Below, piece by piece: positions 19,406-26,856 of a stretch of 64,000 bases of DNA. Source of the stretch: Pseudomonadota bacterium. Lineage in GTDB: Bacteria; Pseudomonadota; Gammaproteobacteria; Steroidobacterales; Steroidobacteraceae. Within the stretch, counting starts at the first letter, position 1. Every line of letters starts with the position of its first letter. The position numbers were made by a program, and so were the translations under genes. The notes beneath the pieces are model-generated. The model searched no databases. It saw nothing but the letters and a program-made list of their open reading frames with translations, and was not told the DNA's origin. The DNA lies in the NCBI GenBank assembly GCA_016705325.1, contig JADIYJ010000012.1, positions 132,278 through 196,277 of the forward strand. Reading direction: 5' to 3'.

Positions 19406-19465
19406 TCACTTCCGGGCGAGCGGAACGGCAGACACGCGCCGGACATTCGCTTGGCGACCCCGTCG
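19406..19465 (+). repeat. LCH element F, decayed copy
   Basis: The loop core GGAACGGCAGACACGC (19422-19437) differs from the other copies at one position. The flanks keep only short complementarity (TTCCGGGCG against CGCCGGACA), and no second hairpin can be made out. It starts right where genuine MarC sequence stops. This looks like a remnant of an LCH hairpin. Confidence 0.5.
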
Positions 19466-19879
19466 ACCGGTGCCGGGCCCGGTCGTGAGCGGAAACGTGA
19501 TCGGGAAGAAGCTGCGCTGCACGATCTCGGCGTCCGACAGCATCGCGGCGTCGTGCGCCGCGACCGCGTGCACGTCGTCGTCCTCGGTGTGGTGCAGCAT
19601 GCGCCACGCCGTGGCGGCCACCAGCAACCCGCCGCCAATGCGCACGACGGGCAGCGAAATGCCGAACAGCATCAGCACGTAGGTGCCGATGAGCATCGAC
19701 CCCACCAGCACGAACCAGGCGTTGACCGCGACCTGGCGCGCGAGCTTGCCGGCGATGGCACGGTTGGCGCCGACGGTCGCCGCGAACACGGGCGCGCTGC
19801 TGAGCGGATTGATGATCGGCAGCAGAGTCACCGGGACGAGGATCAAGCCCCGCAGGAAGAATTCCAGGACCGAGTCCAC
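19406..19879 (-). pseudogene. Truncated MarC-family membrane protein
   Basis: The GTG start (with GGAGGTCGC upstream) opens a normal MarC/YhgN N-terminus: LIPITLLPIINPLS-type residues in VPVTLLPIINPLSSAPVF, then several helices, then SFFPITFPLTTGPGT. MarC proteins continue for another 50-80 residues past this PLTTGPG motif. Here the frame instead runs into GRRGRQANVRRVSAVPLARK and stops after 157 residues. The alien tail is coded by decayed hairpin element LCH-F. The product probably lacks its last helices and is likely non-functional, though the reading frame is otherwise intact. Confidence 0.7.
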
Positions 19880-19975
19880 GCGACCTCCGCCAGTGCGATG
19901 CAACGACGCACGAGTGTAGACCAGCCGGCCGGCAATTCAGTGACACAACCACCGAAGCTGGCCCCTTCGTTCCGA

Positions 19976-20677
19976 CTAACCCCTGACCCGCAACCCCTTC
20001 TCGAGCACGTTCCGAAGAAACGGCACCGTCAGCTTGCGCTGCGCCGCGAGCGACGCCTCATCGAGCTGGTCGAGCACCGCGAAGAGCGATTGCATGTCGC
20101 GCGGCAGGCGGTGCACCAGGTACAGTGCCGCCTCCTCCGACAACTCGAGTCCGCGGCTGACCGCGCGCAGGCGCAATGCCTCGCACCGGCCCGCCTGGTC
20201 GAGTTCGGTGAGCTGGTGCACGTCGGCGGCCAGCAGTCGTGAACGCAGGTCGGGCAGCGTCAGGGGTACGCTCGCGGGAGGAGCATTGCTCGCAACGACG
20301 AGCCGGCCCGTACCGTCCTGCAGCAGCGTGTGCAGACGAAAGATCGCCGCGTTCCACTCCCGATCCGCCGCGACGGCATCCAGCCCGTCGAGGCAGACGA
20401 GGCCGAGCGTATCGCACCCTTCGAGCATTGCGCTGGAAGGCGCCAGCGCCAGATCGATGTAAGCCGCCGCTTCGTCGCGCCCGCCGGCAGCTGCGCACGC
20501 AGCCTGCAGCAGATGCGACTTGCCGGTGCCTGCACGGCCCCACAACCAGACGACGAGCGGTGCCGCCGGACGCGAGCCCTGCAATGCGGCGCACGCCTGC
20601 GCATTTTCACCGACGACGAAGCTCGCGAAGCGAGCGGTCTCGCGCAGACGCATGCGCAGGGGCAACTGCTCCATCAT
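19976..20677 (-). CDS. hda: DnaA regulatory inactivator Hda
   Basis: DnaA-like AAA+ protein of about 233 residues that, bound to the DNA clamp, stimulates ATP hydrolysis by DnaA and prevents over-initiation of replication. It has Walker A GRAGTGKSHLL, Walker B VCLDGLDAV, the sensor segment DLRSRL and the DnaA-like lid (SRGLELSEEAALYLVHRLPRDM). The N-terminus LPLRMRL may be the clamp-binding segment. Two adjacent ATGs (20677 and 20674) are the likely starts; the open frame also has a TTG four codons earlier. It is last in the DUF2066-CDP-alcohol-hda operon, the usual gammaproteobacterial order. Confidence 0.93.
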   Translation of the reverse strand: MMEQLPLRMRLRETARFASFVVGENAQACAALQGSRPAAPLVVWLWGRAGTGKSHLLQAACAAAGGRDEAAAYIDLALAPSSAMLEGCDTLGLVCLDGLDAVAADREWNAAIFRLHTLLQDGTGRLVVASNAPPASVPLTLPDLRSRLLAADVHQLTELDQAGRCEALRLRAVSRGLELSEEAALYLVHRLPRDMQSLFAVLDQLDEASLAAQRKLTVPFLRNVLEKGLRVRG

Positions 20678-20693
20678 GGCCGGCGACAACCGA

Positions 20694-21263
20694 TCAGTGC
20701 CGTTGTGACGAGCGTTCGCGCACGACTGCCTGCGCGCGGCGCACGTAGATCAGGGTGTAATCGATGCCGCTCACGCAGGTGGAGAACAGCACGAACGCGC
20801 CGAGCGCAAGCAACGCCCATTGCGGCGGCCACTCGTAAGCGGCGGCGGCGACGACCGCGAGGCAGTAGACGATCTGCGCCAGCGTGTTGATCTTGCTGGC
20901 GATGGTCGGGTTGCCGTTGACCGGGCCGAACAGCAGCTTGTAGGTGATGGCGCCGAAAGTGATCACGAGGTCGCGCAACAGGACGAGTCCCGTCAGCAAC
21001 CAGGGCACGTCGCCGTTCACGCTCAGGCAGATGAACACCGTCAGCAGCAGCAGCTTGTCGGCGAGCGGATCGAGAAACTTGCCGAGCTTGCTGGTCCAGC
21101 CAAAGCGCTTGGCGAGGAAGCCGTCGAGTCCGTCCGTCGAGGCGGCCACTGCAAACAGCAGCATCACGTCGGCGTAACGCTCCTGCAGGATCCAGTGCGC
21201 GACGGGGTACACCATCAGGATGCGCAGGACGCATAGCAGGTTAGGCAGGTGTCGCAGGCTCAT
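20694..21263 (-). CDS. CDP-alcohol phosphatidyltransferase family protein
   Basis: Membrane enzyme of 189 residues with the signature STDGLDGFLAKRFGWTSKLGKFLDPLADK, which binds CDP-diacylglycerol and metal ions, and about five hydrophobic helices. It resembles PgsA, the phosphatidylglycerophosphate synthase, but the copy next to hda and DUF2066 in gammaproteobacteria is usually a paralogue of unknown acceptor. The ATG overlaps the DUF2066 stop as ATGA, and hda begins 16 bases after its stop. Confidence 0.9.
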   Translation of the reverse strand: MSLRHLPNLLCVLRILMVYPVAHWILQERYADVMLLFAVAASTDGLDGFLAKRFGWTSKLGKFLDPLADKLLLLTVFICLSVNGDVPWLLTGLVLLRDLVITFGAITYKLLFGPVNGNPTIASKINTLAQIVYCLAVVAAAAYEWPPQWALLALGAFVLFSTCVSGIDYTLIYVRRAQAVVRERSSQRH

Positions 21264-22255
21264 GGCTGCCAGACGAAGTCCGGCGCCTCCTGTCTGGCCG
21301 CTGGCGGTTCGGTGCGCGGAGCCGGCGCGAGCCGTCCGTCCAGCGCAAAAATTCGTCGCAGCAGTTCGAGGTCGCCGCGGACGCTCAGGTCGAGCAGCGC
21401 GGTGCTGCCGGACAGTTCACGCAACGACACGCCCCGTACGAGGCTCAGGCCGTCAAGATACGTGGTCAGGGCGGCATAGGAGCGCACGCCCTCCAACCCG
21501 CCGATGCGGACGGGCACCGTGTTGAGTCCACGAGTGGAGCCTGGCGCGTAACGTGCTGCCAGGGTGTCGGCCGCGAGTCCCAGGCCCGCGGCGGGGCCGC
21601 CCTGACCGCGCGCGGACTGCCCGGCGTGCCCGAAGGTCCAGTCGTACCCCCCCGGCTGTGCCGTCCCCAACAGCACAGCCCCTGCAACGCCTGCGCTGGT
21701 CGCGCGGGTTCGCGCCGTGGCCGCGTCAATCGCCTCGGCGGGCCAGGTCACCGGCACGCCCCGCACCTGCGCGGCCCGTTCGATCTCCAATCTCTCGGGC
21801 GGCCGTTCGGCCGCTGTCACCGCCCGGGAGCCCCCCGCGATCGCGGGGACGAACAGGAGCACGGTGGTCGTGGGCCGCTCGGACGGCCACAACGGCAAGC
21901 CGGCCTGCTGCAGCAGTTGCTCCATGGCGCGGCCGTCGAAGCCGACCTTCAGCATCCGGTCGGCGGTGGTCGAATACTGCTGGACGTAGCGACCGGGGTC
22001 CGCCGCCGCCGCCGCAATGGCCGCGGCGTCCCCGGCGTCCCGCCGACCCGACGCGCGCACCGCCGCGATCCGGAGAGCCTCGCCGAAAGCTGTGGCCCGG
22101 TCGGCTTCTGCCGTGCTCTTCAGCGGCACCGCGGCCTGGTAAAGCGCTACGTCGCCCAGGGCCAGGGGCGACGCCAGCAACGACAGGCAGAGCAGCCCGC
22201 GCGCGAGCTTGCGCGCCGGTCCCTCGGTGACGACGTTGGTGCGGTGGTCGATCAT
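21260..22255 (-). CDS. DUF2066 exported protein
   Basis: Protein of 331 residues with an N-terminal signal segment (KLARGLLCLSLLASPLALG) and a DUF2066 body, seen in VALYQAAVPLKSTAEADRATAFGEALRIAAVRASG and in the conserved SLRELSGSTALLDLSVRGD. The family is restricted to gammaproteobacteria and is coded with hda and divergent from purM, as here. Role unknown. The ATG at 22255 is the only reasonable start; longer frames run into purM on the other strand. Confidence 0.85.
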   Translation of the reverse strand: MIDHRTNVVTEGPARKLARGLLCLSLLASPLALGDVALYQAAVPLKSTAEADRATAFGEALRIAAVRASGRRDAGDAAAIAAAAADPGRYVQQYSTTADRMLKVGFDGRAMEQLLQQAGLPLWPSERPTTTVLLFVPAIAGGSRAVTAAERPPERLEIERAAQVRGVPVTWPAEAIDAATARTRATSAGVAGAVLLGTAQPGGYDWTFGHAGQSARGQGGPAAGLGLAADTLAARYAPGSTRGLNTVPVRIGGLEGVRSYAALTTYLDGLSLVRGVSLRELSGSTALLDLSVRGDLELLRRIFALDGRLAPAPRTEPPAARQEAPDFVWQP

Positions 22256-22289
22256 GTGATGGAGGAAGTCGGCGCTGGCGGCCGGTGTG

Positions 22290-22296
22290 TAAAATA
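22290..22296. promoter_or_regulatory. AT-rich core of the DUF2066/purM divergent promoter region
   Basis: TAAAATA at 22290-22296 is the only AT-rich spot in the 93-base divergent gap. It reads TAAAAT toward purM and TATTTT toward DUF2066, both acceptable -10 boxes. No -35 boxes are clear. No PurR-like operator was recognised. Confidence 0.3.
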
Positions 22297-22348
22297 CCAC
22301 AGCCTCGAGCCAGACCCCGGGGCGCCACCCTGCGGGAGCACGAGAATA

Positions 22349-23392
22349 ATGGCCGAGAGCCCGACCAGCAGCACCACCTATCGCGACGCCGGCGTCGACA
22401 TCGAAGCGGGCGACGCGCTCGTGGACCGGATCAAGCCTGCCGTGAAGCGTTCGATGCGCCGCGAGGTGCTGGGCGGCATCGGCGGGTTCGGCGCGCTGGT
22501 CGAAGTTCCGCTGGACCGCTACAAAAAGCCCGTCATGGTCTCGGGCACCGACGGCGTGGGTACCAAGCTCCGGCTGGCGATCGAGACCGGCCGCCATGAC
22601 ACGATCGGCATCGACCTGGTCGCGATGTGCGTCAACGACGTCGTGGTGCAGGGCGCGGAACCGCTGTTCTTCCTCGACTACTACGCGACCGGCAAGCTCG
22701 ACGTAGACACGGCCGAGCGCGTGATCAAGGGCATCGTCGAAGGCTGCCTGCTGGCGGGGTGCGCACTGGTGGGTGGTGAAACCGCCGAAATGCCAGGCAT
22801 GTACGAAGGCGAGGACTACGACCTCGCGGGCTTCTGCGTCGGTCTCGTCGAAAAGGACCAGATCATCGACGGCACCCGGACGCGTGCGGGTGACGCGATC
22901 ATCGGCCTCGCCTCCTCGGGCGCGCACTCGAATGGCTATTCATTGATCCGGCGACTGCTCGCGCTGAGCGGCGCCGGCCCCACGACGCAACTCGACGGCA
23001 AGCCGCTGTACGACCTGCTGCTCGAACCCACGCGCATCTACGTGAAGTCGGTGCTGCGGCTGCTGCAGCAGTCGGTGCCGGTGCACAGCATCGCGCACAT
23101 CACCGGCGGCGGTCCGACCGGCAACATTCCGCGCGTGATGCCGGCGGGGCTCGAGGCGGTGATCGATGCCCGGCTGTGGCCGCGACCCGTCGTCTTCGAC
23201 TGGCTGCAGCGTGTCGGCAACGTCGCGCGCGACGAGATGTATCGCACCTTCAATTGCGGGCTCGGCATGACGATCTGCGTGCCCGCGGGCGAAGCCGATC
23301 GCGCGCTCGGAATCCTGCGCGCCTGCGGCGAAACGGCAGCCGTGATCGGCGCTGTCCGTTCCGGCAGCCGCGAGGTCGTCATCGTCGAATGA
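22349..23392 (+). CDS. purM: Phosphoribosylformylglycinamidine cyclo-ligase (AIR synthetase)
   Basis: Fifth step of purine synthesis: ATP-dependent ring closure of FGAM to aminoimidazole ribotide. The protein of 347 residues contains the ATP-binding segments VSGTDGVGTKLRLA, GIDLVAMCVNDVVVQGAEPLFFLDYYA and VGGETAEMPGMY, and the later ITGGGPTGNIPRV and FNCGLGM, all typical. The start MAESPTSSTTYRDAGVDIEAGD is standard; longer frames lie opposite DUF2066. The stop overlaps the purN ATG as ATGA. Confidence 0.97.
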   Translation: MAESPTSSTTYRDAGVDIEAGDALVDRIKPAVKRSMRREVLGGIGGFGALVEVPLDRYKKPVMVSGTDGVGTKLRLAIETGRHDTIGIDLVAMCVNDVVVQGAEPLFFLDYYATGKLDVDTAERVIKGIVEGCLLAGCALVGGETAEMPGMYEGEDYDLAGFCVGLVEKDQIIDGTRTRAGDAIIGLASSGAHSNGYSLIRRLLALSGAGPTTQLDGKPLYDLLLEPTRIYVKSVLRLLQQSVPVHSIAHITGGGPTGNIPRVMPAGLEAVIDARLWPRPVVFDWLQRVGNVARDEMYRTFNCGLGMTICVPAGEADRALGILRACGETAAVIGAVRSGSREVVIVE

Positions 23393-24063
23393 CGGCTCCA
23401 ACGCCGCTGCTACGCGTCGTCGTGCTGGTGTCGGGGCGCGGCAGCAATCTCAGGGCCATCGCCGCGCGCGCCGCTGCGGGCGAGCTTGCCGTGCGTATCG
23501 AGGCCGTCGTCAGCGACCGCGCGGACGCCGGCGCGCTCGAATGGGCCCGTGCACGGGGCATCCCTACGTCCGTGCTGTCGCCCCGGAACTTCCCCGATCG
23601 CGAGGCCTACGGGCGCGCCCTCGGCGACATCGTGGAATCGCACGCGCCGCAACTGGTGGTGCTCGCCGGTTTCATGCGCATCCTGAGCGACGAGTTCGTG
23701 CTGCGTTTCTCGGGCCGCATGCTCAACATCCACCCTTCCCTGCTGCCGCGGTACGCCGGCCTGCACACGCACCGCCGCGCGCTCGGGGCCGGCGATCGCG
23801 AGCACGGAGCCAGCGTCCATTTCGTCACGCCCGAACTCGACGGCGGCCCGGTGGTCTTACAGGCCAGGGTCCCGATCGTGGCGGGCGACGACGAAGCCTC
23901 GCTCGCCGCACGCGTCCTGCGCGAAGAGCACGTGATCTACCCGCGCTGTATCGGCTGGTTTGCGGCGGGTCGCCTCGCGTTCCGTGATGGGGCGGCCTGG
24001 CTCGATGGCAAGCGGCTCGACGCACCGGTGGTCTGCGGCTGCGAAACGAAGGAAGGTGCGTGA
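23389..24063 (+). CDS. purN: Phosphoribosylglycinamide formyltransferase 1
   Basis: Transfers a formyl group from 10-formyltetrahydrofolate to GAR in purine synthesis. The protein of 224 residues starts with the nucleotide-binding VVVLVSGRGSNLRAI and carries the catalytic Asn-His segment MLNIHPSLLPRYAGLHTHRRAL and the catalytic Asp in ELDGGPVV. The start codon overlaps the purM stop by four bases. A DUF3108 gene overlaps its stop by one base, so purM, purN and DUF3108 form one operon. Confidence 0.97.
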   Translation: MTAPTPLLRVVVLVSGRGSNLRAIAARAAAGELAVRIEAVVSDRADAGALEWARARGIPTSVLSPRNFPDREAYGRALGDIVESHAPQLVVLAGFMRILSDEFVLRFSGRMLNIHPSLLPRYAGLHTHRRALGAGDREHGASVHFVTPELDGGPVVLQARVPIVAGDDEASLAARVLREEHVIYPRCIGWFAAGRLAFRDGAAWLDGKRLDAPVVCGCETKEGA

Positions 24064-24815
24064 TGCGGCAGTTGGCGAATTGGTGTGCCCTGGTCACGGC
24101 GGTCGCCGGAACCTGGCTGCTCGCCGCGCCAGGCATCGCCCTGGGCGATCAGGTCGCTGCCGCCGCAGGACTGCAGCCGTATACCGCCCGCTATCAGGTC
24201 AGCTACCGTGGCCTGAACGGCGGCGAGATCGAATCGAGCTTCAAGCGCGGCACGGCGGCCGGCCAGTGGCAGTACGAAACGCGGGTGTTCCCGACCCTGC
24301 TCGCGCGTGTCGCAATCAGTTCGCAGGCGCACGAAAAGAGCGTGATCGAGCTGAGTCCGGCCGGAATTCGCCCGCTGTCGTTCAACTTCGACGACGGTTC
24401 GGCCAGCGCCGCCAAGGACGTCAGGCTGGCCTACGACTGGAACGAGCTGACGGTGACCGGCAGCGTCGAAGGCAAGCCGGTGGCGCTGGCGATCACGCCC
24501 GGGACGCACGATACGTCGTCGGTACAGGCCGCAATGATTCTCGAACTGCTGGCCGGCCGCAAGCCGCAGAGCTTCAAGATCATCACCGGCGGCAAGCTGC
24601 GCGAGTACCGCTACTGGCCGGAGGGCACGCAGCAGGTCATGACGCCTTACGGCCAGGTCGAAGCCGAGGTCTGGGCAAGCCAGCGCACCGGCTCGAACCG
24701 CGTCACGAAGACGTGGCACGCGCCGTCATTGGGCTACGTGCCGGTGCAGGCGATCCAGTACCGGAAGGGCAACCCCGAAGTGCAGATGAAGCTCGTTCGC
24801 CTGCAGCGGCAGTAG
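24063..24815 (+). CDS. DUF3108 exported protein
   Basis: Protein of 250 residues with an N-terminal signal region (WCALVTAVAGTWLLAAPGIALG) and a beta-rich DUF3108 domain: LQPYTARYQVSYRGLNGGEIESSF, the mid-region VFPTLLARVAI, and SLGYVPVQAIQYRKGNPEVQMKLV at the end. It is usually found after purN in gammaproteobacteria; the role is unknown but the fold suggests a periplasmic or envelope protein. The ATG overlaps the purN stop and follows AAGGAAGG; a GTG one codon earlier is equally coupled. Confidence 0.85.
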   Translation: MRQLANWCALVTAVAGTWLLAAPGIALGDQVAAAAGLQPYTARYQVSYRGLNGGEIESSFKRGTAAGQWQYETRVFPTLLARVAISSQAHEKSVIELSPAGIRPLSFNFDDGSASAAKDVRLAYDWNELTVTGSVEGKPVALAITPGTHDTSSVQAAMILELLAGRKPQSFKIITGGKLREYRYWPEGTQQVMTPYGQVEAEVWASQRTGSNRVTKTWHAPSLGYVPVQAIQYRKGNPEVQMKLVRLQRQ

Positions 24816-24947
24816 AAGGGGGAGGAAGGCGGAGGGGAAGGGCAGGAAGGGGGAAGGGGAAGGGGGAAGGCGGAAGGAGGAGGCCTTCCGCCCTTCCTCC
24901 CTTCCGCCCTTCCTCCCTTCCGCCCTTCCCCCCTTCCTCCCCTTCCG
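24814..24947. repeat. Polypurine/polypyrimidine tract with 16-bp tandem units
   Basis: From 24814 to 24883 the plus strand is almost all purine (GGAAGG-type units). It switches at once to almost all pyrimidine through 24946. The second half holds three tandem 16-bp units at 24885-24932 (CTTCCGCCCTTCCTCC, the third diverged). Around the switch GAAGGCGGAAGG (24866-24877) can pair with CCTTCCGCCCTTC. The tract fills the gap between two convergent genes and could act as a transcription roadblock or bidirectional terminator. Confidence 0.8.
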
Positions 24948-24954
24948 TCGCAGG

Positions 24955-25521
24955 CTACGCCTTCGGCAACGTCACGCCCCGCTGCCCCTGGTACTTCCCG
25001 CCGCGATCCTTGTACGAGGTCTCGCAGACTTCGTCCGACTCGAAGAACAGCATCTGCGCCACGCCCTCGTTGGCGTAGATCTTCGCGGGCAGCGTCGTCG
25101 TGTTCGAGAACTCGAGCGTCACGTGCCCTTCCCATTCGGGCTCGAGCGGCGTCACGTTGACGATGATCCCGCAGCGCGCATACGTCGACTTGCCGAGGCA
25201 CACCGTCAGCACGCTGCGCGGGATGCGGAAATACTCGACCGTGCGCGCGAGCGCGAACGAGTTCGGCGGGATGATGCAGACCGGGCCGTCGAAATCGACG
25301 AACGAGCCATGGTCGAAGTCTTTCGGGTCCACGATCGTCGAGTTGATGTTGGTGAAGATCTTGAACTCGGCCGCGCAGCGCACGTCGTAGCCGTAGCTCG
25401 AGGTACCGTAGGAAACGATGCGCTGGCCGTCGACGATGCGAACCTGGCCAGGCTCGAAGGGCTCGATCATGCCGTGGCTCGCGGCCATGCGACGGATCCA
25501 GCGGTCTGATTTGATGCTCAC
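24955..25521 (-). CDS. dcd: dCTP deaminase
   Basis: Converts dCTP to dUTP as the main source of dTTP precursor. The protein of 188 residues begins SIKSDRWIRRMAASHGMIEPFEPGQV and has SYGTSSYGYDVRCA, the substrate-binding GKSTYARCGIIVNVTPLEPEWEGHVTLEFSN and the C-terminal SYKDRGGKYQGQRGVTLPKA, all as in E. coli Dcd. The start is a GTG; the frame remains open upstream inside apbC without family similarity. It follows apbC by 16 bases on the same strand. Confidence 0.96.
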   Translation of the reverse strand: MSIKSDRWIRRMAASHGMIEPFEPGQVRIVDGQRIVSYGTSSYGYDVRCAAEFKIFTNINSTIVDPKDFDHGSFVDFDGPVCIIPPNSFALARTVEYFRIPRSVLTVCLGKSTYARCGIIVNVTPLEPEWEGHVTLEFSNTTTLPAKIYANEGVAQMLFFESDEVCETSYKDRGGKYQGQRGVTLPKA

Positions 25522-25537
25522 GGCTTGATGCTCAAGA

Positions 25538-26629
25538 TCAGGTGTCCTCGACGGTGATCCTGGGAAAACCCGCCGCGCCGAGCGCGGCGATGGAAAGCTT
25601 TGCCGCCGTGCGGCGAGCCGTGTCCAGGTAGGCAGTGCCGATGCGTCCGCCCGGATCGGCCACCACCGTGGGGCGGCCGCCGTCCGTCTCTTCGCGGATG
25701 CGGATGTCGAGCGGCAGCTGGCCGAGCAGACTGACGCCATATTGCTCGGCCATGCGCGCACCGCCGCCGCTGCCGAAGATCGGCTCCTCGTGACCGCAGC
25801 TGGAACACACGTGGGTGCTCATGTTCTCGACGATGCCGAGCACCGGCACGTTGACCTTCTGGAACATCCGCAGGCCCTTGCGGGCGTCGAGCAACGCGAT
25901 GTCCTGCGGCGTAGTCACCACCACGGCGCCGCTCACGGGCACGCGCTGCGACAGCGTCAGCTGGATGTCCCCGGTGCCCGGGGGCATGTCGACGATGAGG
26001 TAGTCGAGCTCACCCCAGTCGGTGTCGTTGAGCAACTGCTGCAGGGCCTGCGTGACCATCGGGCCACGCCAGACCATGGGCTGCTCTTCTTCGATCAGGA
26101 AGCCGATCGACATGACCTTGATGCCGTGCGCCTCGAGCGGCCGGAGGCGCTTGCCGTCGTGGCTGACCGGCCTCTCGCCCTGCAGACCCATCATGCGGGG
26201 CTGGCTGGGTCCGTAGATGTCGGCGTCGAGGAGCCCGACCCGGGCCCCATCGAGCGCCAGGGCCAGGGCCAGGTTGACCGCAGTGGTGGACTTGCCGACC
26301 CCGCCCTTGCCCGAAGCCACCGCGATCACGTTGCGGATGCCGGGCAGCGGCTGCAGCTGGCCCTGGGCGACGTGGGTCGCGACCTGCCAGCCCACGGTCA
26401 CGGTGGCGTCCCCGAGCCCGGGAGCCTGGCGCAGGAGCGCCTGCAGTTCAGCCGCCAGCGTCCGGGCATACCCCCCCGGCGGAAAGCCCAGCTCGACCTC
26501 CACCAGGGGTCGGCCGGCCTCGAACCGGACGGACTTCACAGCTTTGGCTGCGCCAAGAGGCATCCCCAGATAGGGTTCGACATAATTCGCGACCAGGAGG
26601 CGGGCCTGGGCGAGGCGATCATCCTGCAT
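25538..26629 (-). CDS. apbC: Iron-sulfur cluster carrier ATPase (Mrp/ApbC)
   Basis: Cytosolic P-loop ATPase of about 363 residues that assembles and transfers Fe-S clusters. An N-terminal DUF59-like region (VKSVRFEAGRPLVEVELGFPPGGYA) is followed by the deviant Walker A SGKGGVGKSTTAVNLA, DADIYGPSQPRMMG, the ADMPPGTGD-type motif VDMPPGTGDIQL and the bridging CxxC in HVCSSCGHEE. The ATG at 26629 is preferred over a TTG five codons upstream. A TACAAT on this strand at 26683-26678 may be its -10 box. dcd lies downstream. Confidence 0.95.
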   Translation of the reverse strand: MQDDRLAQARLLVANYVEPYLGMPLGAAKAVKSVRFEAGRPLVEVELGFPPGGYARTLAAELQALLRQAPGLGDATVTVGWQVATHVAQGQLQPLPGIRNVIAVASGKGGVGKSTTAVNLALALALDGARVGLLDADIYGPSQPRMMGLQGERPVSHDGKRLRPLEAHGIKVMSIGFLIEEEQPMVWRGPMVTQALQQLLNDTDWGELDYLIVDMPPGTGDIQLTLSQRVPVSGAVVVTTPQDIALLDARKGLRMFQKVNVPVLGIVENMSTHVCSSCGHEEPIFGSGGGARMAEQYGVSLLGQLPLDIRIREETDGGRPTVVADPGGRIGTAYLDTARRTAAKLSIAALGAAGFPRITVEDT

Positions 26630-26740
26630 TCGGGGATCCGTCAAGGTAATGGGAGCGGCATGCGCCGGCGAACGAGGATTGTAGCGGAATCAGGCAGCGT
26701 TCAGCGCCGGGTCGGCAGCCCGCGGGGCGCCGGGTCCGCG

Positions 26741-26749
26741 TGGCATAAT
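26741..26749 (+). promoter_or_regulatory. Extended -10 promoter for the kinase-pilTU operon
   Basis: TGGCATAAT (TG plus -10 box CATAAT at 26744-26749) lies 108 bases before the kinase start. No -35 box is evident, which fits an extended -10 promoter. The same nine bases occur before metG. Confidence 0.45.
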
Positions 26750-26856
26750 GCGCCGACTTTCGCCCCACCGGAGACGACGGCGCGACGTTCAACCGTATCC
26801 ACCGGAAGGATATCCGTCCCCGCCCGTGATGAGCAGATGATCCACTGACGTCGCCC

